The notes under the pieces: generated by a model
What the model was told of the DNA's origin: nothing
The model's database searches: none
What the model saw: only the letters and a program-made list of their open reading frames with translations
Translations under genes and position numbers: made by a program
Shown: piece after piece, positions 46,729 through 55,290 of the stretch
Layout: every line of letters starts with the position of its first letter
How positions within the stretch are numbered: position 1 is the first letter of the stretch
From: Coleofasciculaceae cyanobacterium
GTDB taxonomy: Bacteria; Cyanobacteriota; Cyanobacteriia; Cyanobacteriales; Xenococcaceae
Length of the DNA: 64,000 nt
Direction: 5' to 3'
Assembly (NCBI GenBank): GCA_036703275.1
Contig: DATNPK010000111.1
Location: 248,001 to 312,000 of the forward strand

Positions 46729-47499
46729 ATGAACGCATTTCCACCACCACAGCTACAACAGAAACTAGCTTTGGTTAAGCTTCAACAACGTCGTTTAGCT
46801 CGCATTTCTTTGTGGAGATCGTGCTTGGTAATTTGCTGTAGTATGGCTCTTGGTTTAGCGGCAACTTTGCCCTACTGTCAGATTAAACATCAAAGTCAAA
46901 TTAAAATTGATGGTGCCAAACTAGTAAGTGAAAACACTATTCATACTGCATTAAATTTTACTTATCCCCAATTTATCTGGGCAGTAAACGGAATAGATTT
47001 AACCCAAAAAATTGAATTGATTCCTTCAGTTGCGGTAGCTAAGGTAAATAGGCGTATTGTACCTCCTCAAATTATCATCTCTCTTCAAGAAAAAACTCCT
47101 ATAGCTTTAGCTACATTTCAAGGAAAAATTGGTTTTTTAGATTCTCAGGGGGAATGGATTGCTCAAAAATTTTATAACAATATAAATGATAACTATGCTC
47201 TACCAAAACTCAAAGTAATCGACTATAAAACACAGCTTAGAGCAACTTGGAGCGAGATATATCAGTTAATATCTCTTTATCCCGAACTAAAAATTGATGA
47301 AGTACATTGGAATCAATCTAATAGCCTGTTTCTACATACGAAGATAGGACAGGTATTTTTGGGTTCAGAATCATCCAGGTTAGAGCAGCAGTTTAAAATT
47401 ATGGCCAAACTAGAAAATTTGCCATCATATCTTAAAAGCAGTGAAATTAATTACATAGATTTAAGTAATCCTGATGTATATTTAATTCAAAAGTACTAG
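46729..47499 (+). CDS. ftsQ: Cell division protein FtsQ/DivIB
   Basis: 256 residues, ATG at 46729. A short basic cytoplasmic N-terminus precedes one membrane helix (about 28-46). The POTRA domain starts around IKIDGAKLVSENTIHTAL, and the FtsQ beta-domain follows (RRIVPPQIIISLQEKTPIAL). It is a periplasmic-facing scaffold of the divisome. Position directly upstream of ftsZ on the same strand supports the call, although the sequence is divergent and murC/murB are not adjacent. Confidence 0.85.
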   Translation: MNAFPPPQLQQKLALVKLQQRRLARISLWRSCLVICCSMALGLAATLPYCQIKHQSQIKIDGAKLVSENTIHTALNFTYPQFIWAVNGIDLTQKIELIPSVAVAKVNRRIVPPQIIISLQEKTPIALATFQGKIGFLDSQGEWIAQKFYNNINDNYALPKLKVIDYKTQLRATWSEIYQLISLYPELKIDEVHWNQSNSLFLHTKIGQVFLGSESSRLEQQFKIMAKLENLPSYLKSSEINYIDLSNPDVYLIQKY

Positions 47500-47726
47500 T
47501 AAGCGTAAAAGATAATCAACAATCCGTACATACACTGATTTAATTTTATTACCTTGACAATTGATCCAGTAATTTCTTGGAGGATGGTTAGATTTATGTG
47601 TTTAATAATTACAAAAACTTTAATATTTCATCCAGATTAAATTACCCAGATGATAATAAATTAAGTTAAGCTACTAAATTAAATTTTGTATAAGAAAACC
47701 AAGCGCGGAAACTTAGATGTACGCCC

Positions 47727-49007
47727 ATGTCTTTAAAGAAAAAAATCGTTAGTACTTTCAATAATGAAGTTAACTATAATAATTCTGAGTTACCCTTAGC
47801 TTTAGGAAATAATTCTTTAGGTGGCGGGATGGGGATGCCTTTTAGAAACAACAGTAGTTCCCAAATTCCCAAAGAAGAAATTAGGAGTAATAAAATAGTG
47901 CCGAGTAATGTCGCCAAGATTAAAGTAATAGGCGTGGGTGGTGGCGGCTGTAATGCTGTTAATCGCATGATCGAAAGCCAGGTATCGGGTATTGAATTTT
48001 GGGCAATAAATACCGATGCTCAAGCTCTGGATAATGCTCAAGCACCTCAGAAGCTACAGATTGGGCAAAAAATCACTAGAGGTTTAGGCGCTGGAGGTAA
48101 TCCCGCTATTGGACAAAAAGCAGCAGAGGAGTCACGGGATGAATTGGCTCATGCTTTAGAAAATACGGATTTAGTCTTTATTACCGCTGGCATGGGAGGC
48201 GGTACAGGTACTGGAGCAGCACCGATCGCAGCAGAAGTAGCCAAAGAGATGGGCTGTCTTACCGTAGGAGTTGTAACTCGTCCCTTTACGTTTGAGGGCA
48301 GAAGACGCACTAAACAGGCAGAAAAAGGAATCGAAGCTTTTCGCAGTCGAGTAGACACTTTAATTGTTATTCCCAACAATCAGTTATTATCAGTGATATC
48401 TCCTGAAACTCCTGTTCAAGAGGCTTTTGGCGTAGCCGATGATGTCTTGCGCCAGGGTGTACAAGGAATCTCAGACATTATTACAATTCCTGGTTTAATT
48501 AACGTTGACTTTGCCGATGTTCGAGCAATTATGGCAGATGCAGGTTCGGCATTAATGGGAATTGGCATGGGTTCAGGCAAGTCTCGCGCTAGAGAAGCTG
48601 CGATCGCTGCGGTTTCTTCTCCTTTGCTAGAAGCATCAATTCACGGTGCTAAGGGTGTGGTAATTAATATTACAGGCGGGTATGACCTGACGCTTCACGA
48701 GGTCAATGCTGCTGCCGACAGCATTTATGAGGTAGTTGATGAAGATGCCAACATCATTTTTGGGGCTGTAATCGATGAAAGCATGGACGGCGAAGTTAGG
48801 ATTACCGTTATTGCCACGGGATTTGATGGTGAAACGGAAGAGTTTGAACTAGAAGAGCCACAGGCACAGGCACAGGTAGAACCTAGAAAAACCTTTCAGA
48901 CTATGACAGCAGCGCCCCAGCCAGACAGAAGCAAAGTTAAGGAAAGCGATCGCAGTCGCATCGAAATTCCTGACTTTTTACAGCGAAGACGCTTTCCTAA
49001 AAACTAA
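47727..49007 (+). CDS. ftsZ: Cell division protein FtsZ
   Basis: 426 residues. Tubulin-like GTPase that forms the Z ring. After an N-terminal extension of about 65 residues comes [16 protein letters not shown], the GTPase signature [13 protein letters not shown] and the T7-loop region with [10 protein letters not shown]. The C-terminal tail ends with [13 protein letters not shown], matching the conserved peptide that binds ZipN/SepF-type partners. It lies 227 bp after ftsQ, with thiD 17 bp downstream. Confidence 0.98.
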   Translation: MSLKKKIVSTFNNEVNYNNSELPLALGNNSLGGGMGMPFRNNSSSQIPKEEIRSNKIVPSNVAKIKVIGVGGGGCNAVNRMIESQVSGIEFWAINTDAQALDNAQAPQKLQIGQKITRGLGAGGNPAIGQKAAEESRDELAHALENTDLVFITAGMGGGTGTGAAPIAAEVAKEMGCLTVGVVTRPFTFEGRRRTKQAEKGIEAFRSRVDTLIVIPNNQLLSVISPETPVQEAFGVADDVLRQGVQGISDIITIPGLINVDFADVRAIMADAGSALMGIGMGSGKSRAREAAIAAVSSPLLEASIHGAKGVVINITGGYDLTLHEVNAAADSIYEVVDEDANIIFGAVIDESMDGEVRITVIATGFDGETEEFELEEPQAQAQVEPRKTFQTMTAAPQPDRSKVKESDRSRIEIPDFLQRRRFPKN

Positions 49008-49024
49008 ACGGGCAACAGAGACTT

Positions 49025-49849
49025 ATGATCCAGGTAGCTCTAACTATTGCTGGTTCTGATAGTGGTGGCGGGGCGGGAATTCAAGCCGATCTAAAAACTT
49101 TTGCTATGCACTGTGTTCATGGTGCTAGCGCAATTACCTGCGTTACGGCTCAAAATACTCTTGGGGTAAATCGAGTAGAAGCAATGAGCGTAGCGACGGT
49201 TACAGCTCAAGTGGAAGCGGTAACTGCGGATTTAAGGGTTCAAGCCATTAAAACAGGAATGTTATTAAACCGTGAGATTATTGTTGCCGTTGCTCAGTTG
49301 GTAGACAAATATAGCTTTAAACGGTTAGTAGTAGATCCTGTGATGGTTTCTCGCACAGGAGTACAGCTAATTGACCAAGAGGCGATCGCCTCTTTACAAA
49401 ATCAACTGATTCCTCAAGCTCTGATTGTTACTCCTAACCGCTATGAAGCTCAAATACTCAGTGGTTTGACTATCAACAGTCTTGAGCAACTTAAGCAAGC
49501 TGCGATCGTCATTCATCGTAGCTCAGGAGCAAAAGTAGTTTTGGCCAAAGGAGGAGGCTTGTCTGGTAATGAGCAGGGAGTAGACGTTTGGTATGATGGT
49601 CAAGAACTTAAAATTCTGTCAGCCAAAACAATCGACACCAAGAATACTCATGGCACAGGTTGTACTCTCTCCGCCGCAGTATGTGCCAATTTGGCTTTAG
49701 GTAAAGATTTATGGTCGGCAGTAGTTGATGCTAAACAATACGTCACCATCGCTTTGGAGCATTCTTTAGATATTGGTGCAGGTAATGGTCCTGTCGGTCA
49801 TTTTTTCCCTTTATTAAACTCAGATTTTCTAATTGATGACACGCCCTAG
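49025..49849 (+). CDS. thiD: Hydroxymethylpyrimidine/phosphomethylpyrimidine kinase
   Basis: 274 residues. ThiD phosphorylates HMP and HMP-P for thiamine synthesis. The ribokinase-fold features are visible: ALTIAGSDSGGGAGIQADLK at the N-terminus, VDPVMVSRTG, LAKGGG and the catalytic NTHGTGCTLSAAV. It starts 17 bp after ftsZ and ends 21 bp before scpB, so ftsZ-thiD-scpB read as one transcription unit. No thiamine riboswitch precedes it. Confidence 0.95.
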   Translation: MIQVALTIAGSDSGGGAGIQADLKTFAMHCVHGASAITCVTAQNTLGVNRVEAMSVATVTAQVEAVTADLRVQAIKTGMLLNREIIVAVAQLVDKYSFKRLVVDPVMVSRTGVQLIDQEAIASLQNQLIPQALIVTPNRYEAQILSGLTINSLEQLKQAAIVIHRSSGAKVVLAKGGGLSGNEQGVDVWYDGQELKILSAKTIDTKNTHGTGCTLSAAVCANLALGKDLWSAVVDAKQYVTIALEHSLDIGAGNGPVGHFFPLLNSDFLIDDTP

Positions 49850-49870
49850 GCTAAACAGCACATAAGTGAA

Positions 49871-50371
49871 ATGAAATTAGCGACTAAAATTGAAGCAATT
49901 ATTTACATTAAAGGCAGACCGCTTTCAGTTGAGGAAATATTTGCCTGTCTCCATCATCAAGACTTAGAATCGAGCAAAATGTCTCAAAGCGATCGCGAAT
50001 TGATTGAAGACGGATTGATTGAATTAATGAGTGATTATGCCCATCGCAGCAGTGCCTTAGAGATTATAGAAACGACCGCAGGTTACAGCCTACAGCTCAA
50101 AAATGACTACGAATATTTGCTTCAAGAATTAGTCCCAGCCGAGTTGGGCAAGGGAGCATTACGAACCTTGGCAGCAGTTGCCCTCAAAAATCCCATACTT
50201 CAAACCGAATTAATCGATTTGCGGGGTAGTAGTGCTTATCAGCAGGTGTCTGAACTAGTTAAGCTAGGTTTCATACGTAAACGAGAACAAGCAGACGGTC
50301 GTTCATACTGGCTAGAGGTGACTAATAAATTTCACCAATACTTTGAAATCAGCAACATGGCTATATCTTAG
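49871..50371 (+). CDS. scpB: Segregation and condensation protein B
   Basis: 166 residues. ScpB pairs with ScpA as kleisin-associated winged-helix subunits of the SMC condensin. KIEAIIYIKGRPLSVEEI opens the first winged helix, and ALRTLAAVALKNPILQTELIDLRG with FIRKREQADGRS marks the second. Its partner scpA and smc are not in the window. It follows thiD by 21 bp. Confidence 0.9.
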   Translation: MKLATKIEAIIYIKGRPLSVEEIFACLHHQDLESSKMSQSDRELIEDGLIELMSDYAHRSSALEIIETTAGYSLQLKNDYEYLLQELVPAELGKGALRTLAAVALKNPILQTELIDLRGSSAYQQVSELVKLGFIRKREQADGRSYWLEVTNKFHQYFEISNMAIS

Positions 50372-50456
50372 CCACTTTACCTCCTGTTTTTTACTAGCGG
50401 TTAGCACTAAAATTGTGTCAAAGTATAAAGAGCGTACATCCATAATTGGGTAACGA

Positions 50457-50816
50457 ATGATATTTAACTTTGATTTTCTAAACTCTGAATCACAAGAGCA
50501 AAGCTACAATACCTTGATGCAGTATTTGCGTCAGCAACACCCCGAGGTTCTAGCACAGATTGCTTCGTCTGCTAGCCCAGATGTCAAGCAAATCATTTCC
50601 CAAAATGTGCAGGGTTTAGTCGGGATGCTTCCCTCAGGCGACTTTAATGTCAAGGTAACTACAGATCGAGAAAATTTAGCTCATTTGCTGGCTTCGGCGA
50701 TGATGACCGGCTACTTTTTATGCCAAATGGAAAAAAGAATGGATTTAGAGGAAAGCTTGTTAGATTCATCTGCCAACCATTCCTTATCAGATGATTCCTC
50801 CGAATCTGAACTTTAA
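50457..50816 (+). CDS. DUF760 family protein
   Basis: 119 residues, ATG at 50457. The segments LMQYLRQQHPEVLAQIA, SPDVKQIISQNVQGLVG, TTDRENLAHLLASAMMTGYF and RMDLEESLL fit DUF760, a small helical family found in cyanobacteria and plastids. Some plant members are stress- or translation-linked, but no function can be assigned here. It follows scpB by 85 bp and may end that unit. Confidence 0.85.
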   Translation: MIFNFDFLNSESQEQSYNTLMQYLRQQHPEVLAQIASSASPDVKQIISQNVQGLVGMLPSGDFNVKVTTDRENLAHLLASAMMTGYFLCQMEKRMDLEESLLDSSANHSLSDDSSESEL

Positions 50817-50968
50817 GCTCAATTAAAATTTTGGCTCTGGTTTCACACAAAATAGACCAAATAAAATTGTTCTTATTATTATTATAAGAACTATGAATTA
50901 ATCGCCTTTGTCGACATAGGATTTGGCTTCACTACTATGACGAATATATTTTGCTGAAAATCAATCGC

Positions 50969-51064
50969 CTAACCGCCTTTGGCAAAGGTAAGCATAATCA
51001 AAACCGATAAAGCCATGCCTGGGGTAAGTAATAGGACCAAGGTAAGTAGTTCGCTGGATGTCAT
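50969..51064 (-). CDS. 31-residue single-helix membrane protein (candidate)
   Basis: An ATG frame of 31 codons ending in TAG. The product is one hydrophobic helix (LLTLVLLLTPGMALSVLIML) with a short charged tail (TFAKGG). Size and composition resemble the small one-helix subunits of photosynthetic complexes, but it does not match any PetG, PetN, PsaM, PsbX or Ycf12 sequence I know. No clear ribosome-binding site is visible. It could be a real, previously unannotated small gene or a chance frame. Confidence 0.4.
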   Translation of the reverse strand: MTSSELLTLVLLLTPGMALSVLIMLTFAKGG

Positions 51065-51565
51065 GATCGTAACGGTTCTGTACCGCGTAGTATAGATACT
51101 AAAATTTTTTATCTCTATTTATAGACTAACTATAAAATCCCCCATAGTTGGCTGGACTAAATGTTTTATTTAGAATTATGAAGTAATAATGTTGTAGTCA
51201 AATAACGATTTATAGACTAGCGCGCTGCTGTTTTTTTTAGTCTAGCAATAATGTATTTTTACCTAAAAGTTTTTTGGCGTTAACTCTATTTAATTAATCT
51301 TGAGAATACGCAGCTTTTTTTGCCACAAAATATAATAAAATACCTACTTGACAGCGAAAAACTCATTATTTTTAAAAAGTTGCATTTAATCTTAGTGTCT
51401 CTAAATCACAAACTAACTAAATACGTGAATAAACACTAAGCTATATTTTAAAGCTTATTAAAACTTAATAAATATCGGGGAGATACCTCTCTCTGATAGA
51501 CTTTTGACTTGAGTGGACATCGCATTTGAAAAGAAATTTAACAATAAGCAATAGGGAGGAAAACC
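51065..51565. promoter_or_regulatory. Upstream region of the FBP/SBPase gene
   Basis: About 500 bp of AT-rich DNA (roughly 70% A+T by eye) with no gene. It should hold the FBP/SBPase promoter and a long 5' leader. GGGAGGA sits about 5 nt before the TTG start. Confidence 0.4.
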
Positions 51566-52606
51566 TTGCTGGAAACAACCCTCGGTTTGGAAATCATTGA
51601 GGTAGTAGAACAAGCTGCCATTGCCTCTGCTAAGTGGATGGGTAAAGGCGAAAAAGATACTGCTGATGAAGTCGCAGTAGAAGCAATGCGCGAACGCATG
51701 AACAAAATTAATATGCGCGGTCGAATCGTAATTGGGGAAGGAGAGCGAGATGATGCTCCCATGCTTTACATCGGCGAAGAAGTAGGTATTTGTACTCAGC
51801 CAGATGCCAAAAATTATTGTAATCCTGATGAACTAATTGAAATCGATATTGCAGTCGATCCTTGTGAGGGAACTAATCTAGTCGCATATGGACAAAATGG
51901 GTCTATGGCGGTTTTGGCAATTTCGGAGAAGGGTGGACTATTTGCTGCACCCGACTTTTACATGAAAAAGCTAGCAGCACCACCATTAGCTCAAGGTCAT
52001 GTTGATATTAACAAATCTGCTACAGAAAATCTTAAAATTCTTTCAGACTGCCTTAATCGTTCTATTGAAGAACTAGTAGTGGTAGTGATGGATCGTTCTC
52101 GTCACCAAGATCTGATTAAAGAAATTAGAGATGCAGGAGCTAGAGTTAGATTAATTGCCGATGGTGACGTATCTGCGGCTATTTCCTGCGCTTTCTCTGG
52201 CTCAAATATCCATGCTTTGATGGGTATCGGCGCTGCTCCTGAAGGAGTTATTTCTGCTGCTGCTATGCGTTGTTTAGGTGGACACTTTCAAGGACAGTTG
52301 ATTTATGACCCTGCTGTGGTCAAAACTGGCTTAATTGGTGAAAGCAAAGAAAGCAATCTTGCCAGACTCGAAGAGATGGGCATTAAAGATCCAGATAAAG
52401 TCTATGGCGCCGAAGAACTTGCTGGTGGTCAAACAGTTTTATTCGCTGCTTGTGGTATCACTCCTGGTACATTGATGAACGGCGTTCGCTTTTTCAAAGG
52501 TGGTGCGAGAACTCAAAGCCTAGTCATCTCTTCTCAATCTAAAACTGCCCGTTTTGTCGATACAGTACACATGTTCGGTCAGCCAAAATCTTTACAATTA
52601 AGATAA
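51566..52606 (+). CDS. glpX: Class II fructose-1,6-/sedoheptulose-1,7-bisphosphatase
   Basis: 346 residues. This bifunctional Calvin-cycle enzyme dephosphorylates FBP and SBP. Typical features: [16 protein letters not shown] near the N-terminus, the metal-binding [14 protein letters not shown] and [18 protein letters not shown], the GGAPEG-like [19 protein letters not shown], and [13 protein letters not shown]. The start is a TTG at 51566 with strong GGGAGGA upstream. A strong hairpin follows at 52726. Confidence 0.96.
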   Translation: MLETTLGLEIIEVVEQAAIASAKWMGKGEKDTADEVAVEAMRERMNKINMRGRIVIGEGERDDAPMLYIGEEVGICTQPDAKNYCNPDELIEIDIAVDPCEGTNLVAYGQNGSMAVLAISEKGGLFAAPDFYMKKLAAPPLAQGHVDINKSATENLKILSDCLNRSIEELVVVVMDRSRHQDLIKEIRDAGARVRLIADGDVSAAISCAFSGSNIHALMGIGAAPEGVISAAAMRCLGGHFQGQLIYDPAVVKTGLIGESKESNLARLEEMGIKDPDKVYGAEELAGGQTVLFAACGITPGTLMNGVRFFKGGARTQSLVISSQSKTARFVDTVHMFGQPKSLQLR

Positions 52607-52725
52607 AGTACTGGTTCAGATTCTAGCCAGGACATAGGTTACAATTTGCTTATAGCTTAAGATATGTAAACCCTGGTTAAGTAAGAGTCTATTTGGCATG
52701 GTAAGGCTGTATAAATTGATAAGGT

Positions 52726-52771
52726 GAAAGGCAACTAGTAAAAAAAGGAATCTTTTACTGTTGCCTTTTTC
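52726..52771 (+). terminator. Intrinsic terminator after the FBP/SBPase gene
   Basis: AAAGGCAAC plus AGTAAAA (52727-52743) pairs with TTTTACT plus GTTGCCTTT (52753-52768), followed by T residues. Short inner loop. Confidence 0.85.
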
Positions 52772-52887
52772 TTACCTAAATTTTGAATAAAAAACTTGAT
52801 AAAGATAAAACTATCAAATATTAAAAAATCTTTTGCTTTGATTTTCACCTAGGTCATTTAGTTGAAGCAAAATTTGCAAAAAACATA

Positions 52888-54177
52888 ATGAATATTGTAG
52901 TTGTTGGTTTAAGTCACAAAACTGCTTCTGTGGAAGTGCGCGAGAAACTAAGTATCCCAGAAGCCCAGATTGAAGAAGCGATCGCATTACTGAAAAGCTA
53001 TCCACACATCCAGGAAATAGCGATCATTAGTACTTGCAATCGTCTAGAAATTTATGGCGTAGCTACAGACATGGAGCAAGGAGTGAGAGAGATTAGCCAG
53101 TTTTTGGCAGACAAAGCTAAAGTTTGTCTACGGGAGCTTCGTCCTAATCTATTTACGCTTTTGAGAGAAGATGCTCTGCGTCATCTAATGCGAGTCTCGG
53201 CTGGTTTAGAAAGTTTAGTTTTGGGCGAAGGGCAAATATTGGCTCAGGTTAAAAAGACTCACAAGTTAGGACATAAATACAATGGTTTAGGCAGATTACT
53301 AGACCGTTTATTCAAACAGGCGATCTCTGCGGGGAAAAGAGTTCGCAATGAAACTAGTATCGGTACGGGTGCAGTTTCGATTAGCTCTGCTGCTGTAGAA
53401 CTAGTTTATACCAAGGTAGATAATTTACCAGACTATAACATTACTATCGTTGGAGCTGGTAAAATGGCTTGCTTGCTAGTCAAGCATTTGCTATCTAAAG
53501 GAGCAACCAAAATCTCCATCGTTAATCGTTCTCATCGTCGGGCGCAAGAACTTTGCAGTAATTTTTCTCAGGCTAAACTGGCTATCTATCCGCTCGACGA
53601 AATGATGCAGGCGATCGCCAATTCAGATTTAGTGTTTACTAGCACCGGAGCGACTCAACCTATATTAGACCGTGCTAAGTTAGAGGCTCATCTAACTTTA
53701 GATAGAGACTTGATGCTGGTGGATATTTCTGTTCCGCGCAACATTGCATCTGATGTTAGCCAAGTAGGTTGCGTTAGTGCTTATAATGTGGATGATCTCA
53801 AAGCAGTAGTAGCAGCCAACCAAGAGAGCCGACGCAAAATAGCCCAGGAAGCTGAAGGCATTATTGAACAAGAAGTTGCTAACTATATCCTCTGGTGGCG
53901 ATCGCTAGAAACAGTGCCGACTATTAGCTGTTTACGTAGCAAGGTAGAAACTATTCGCGAACAAGAAATGGAAAAAGCCCTGTCTAGATTGGGTTCGGAG
54001 TTTGGGGAAAAGCATCAGGAAGTAATTGAAGCTTTAACCAGAGGCATTGTGAATAAGATTCTCCATGAGCCGATGGTGCAGCTAAGAGCGCAGCAGGATA
54101 TTGAAGCGCGTCGTCATTGTTTGCGATCGCTGCAAATGCTGTTCGATCTCGATACTACAGAAGAGCAATATAGTTAG
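52888..54177 (+). CDS. hemA: Glutamyl-tRNA reductase
   Basis: 429 residues. HemA reduces glutamyl-tRNA to glutamate-1-semialdehyde, the first committed step of tetrapyrrole (chlorophyll, heme, bilin) synthesis. The N-terminal catalytic motif with the nucleophilic cysteine is STCNRLEIY (residues 48-56). [19 protein letters not shown] and the NADPH-binding VGAGKMACL follow, then the C-terminal helical dimer domain (after about 310). ATG at 52888. A terminator separates it from the upstream bisphosphatase gene. Confidence 0.97.
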   Translation: MNIVVVGLSHKTASVEVREKLSIPEAQIEEAIALLKSYPHIQEIAIISTCNRLEIYGVATDMEQGVREISQFLADKAKVCLRELRPNLFTLLREDALRHLMRVSAGLESLVLGEGQILAQVKKTHKLGHKYNGLGRLLDRLFKQAISAGKRVRNETSIGTGAVSISSAAVELVYTKVDNLPDYNITIVGAGKMACLLVKHLLSKGATKISIVNRSHRRAQELCSNFSQAKLAIYPLDEMMQAIANSDLVFTSTGATQPILDRAKLEAHLTLDRDLMLVDISVPRNIASDVSQVGCVSAYNVDDLKAVVAANQESRRKIAQEAEGIIEQEVANYILWWRSLETVPTISCLRSKVETIREQEMEKALSRLGSEFGEKHQEVIEALTRGIVNKILHEPMVQLRAQQDIEARRHCLRSLQMLFDLDTTEEQYS

Positions 54178-54345
54178 GATTATCAATCTTCTTGCTAGTT
54201 TGCATTGATTAATTGGTTTTTGAGTTCAAAAGTTAAGAGTCAGGAGTTTCGCACAACCTGGGTGATTTAAAGCAAAAGCTGGTCTGTAGGTAGCAGCTTC
54301 GACAACTGAAAGCGCGATCTAGTCTTTGTTACTAGGTTGCGTTTT

Positions 54346-55278
54346 TTAACGTAGCTCAAGACTAACTAGTGCGGCGATCGCTTCGGCTAGAATGCTAATG
54401 AGCCGATATAAGGCAACTGCTGCGATTTCGGTAGGAAACTGGGAATCATCTAAAAGTCCGTAAGCGGTAACTTCAAATACCCCTAATCCTCCTGGTGCGC
54501 CTGGAACAACTAAGCCAAGTAGCCAAGCGAAACTAAAGGCGGTAAATAGTTGCGGAATCTGTTGCCACGTTACAGACTGTAAGGCGACAAAAGTTAGGAT
54601 GAATCCGATTCCGCGAAAGATAACAAATCCTATTTCTCCCAGAAAAGGAAAAAGCGGATATTTGGTTAATTTAACTGCTTCGGTTGCGCTTGGCAAGCTA
54701 GCCCTAGGCATCGCATCGGCTTTATTTTTACTACGGCTTAAACGATGCAGCAAAGCATTGAGAATGCGAGGCTGAATACTTATCAGTACTACTGTTAAGC
54801 TTGCTAACTGTAGCCAAGCCGCTTTAGCATCGACTTTAGCCCCGTCTAAGCTGCTGCTAATGATGCCAATAAGTAAGGCTGCTGCTGCCATTAGTAATGG
54901 CTCTAATAAAACGCTAAGAGTTGCTGCGCTTCTTGAACCATTTTGATTAACTACTGTGGTAATTCTGCCGTAAAAATGCCAAATATTGCCTGGAGAGTAT
55001 TTGGCGATGTTGGTTAATAAATAGACTCTGATGCCTTGCTTGACTCCTAGAGGCTGCTTAAAAATAGCGAGAATCCAGGTCCAAACCCAACCTGACCAAA
55101 CATGAGCCATGATGGTTATGGTTAAGGCGATCGCCAATGTCAGCCAGCCTTGGCCATCAACACGAACTACTGCTACTTCAGCAAAGCGATCTTTGACTGT
55201 CTTGAGCAGAAAAAATAAAACCCCTCCTAAAATAAACCAACGTAGATAAGGTTTAATCTGCGCCAGTACTTTTCTCAT
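54346..55278 (-). CDS. UPF0104/LPG-synthase-like membrane protein
   Basis: 310 residues, ATG at 55278. Seven or eight hydrophobic segments, starting with FILGGVLFFLLKTV. The stretch NIAKYSPGNIWHFYGRI and a glycine-rich GLVVPGAPGGLGVFEVTA are characteristic of the UPF0104/lysylphosphatidylglycerol-synthase membrane domain family. There is no synthase tail. It may flip or modify lipids; function unproven. It is encoded 12 bp after the kinase on the same strand, so both are likely co-transcribed. Confidence 0.8.
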   Translation of the reverse strand: MRKVLAQIKPYLRWFILGGVLFFLLKTVKDRFAEVAVVRVDGQGWLTLAIALTITIMAHVWSGWVWTWILAIFKQPLGVKQGIRVYLLTNIAKYSPGNIWHFYGRITTVVNQNGSRSAATLSVLLEPLLMAAAALLIGIISSSLDGAKVDAKAAWLQLASLTVVLISIQPRILNALLHRLSRSKNKADAMPRASLPSATEAVKLTKYPLFPFLGEIGFVIFRGIGFILTFVALQSVTWQQIPQLFTAFSFAWLLGLVVPGAPGGLGVFEVTAYGLLDDSQFPTEIAAVALYRLISILAEAIAALVSLELR

Positions 55279-55290
55279 TCATTCTTTACT

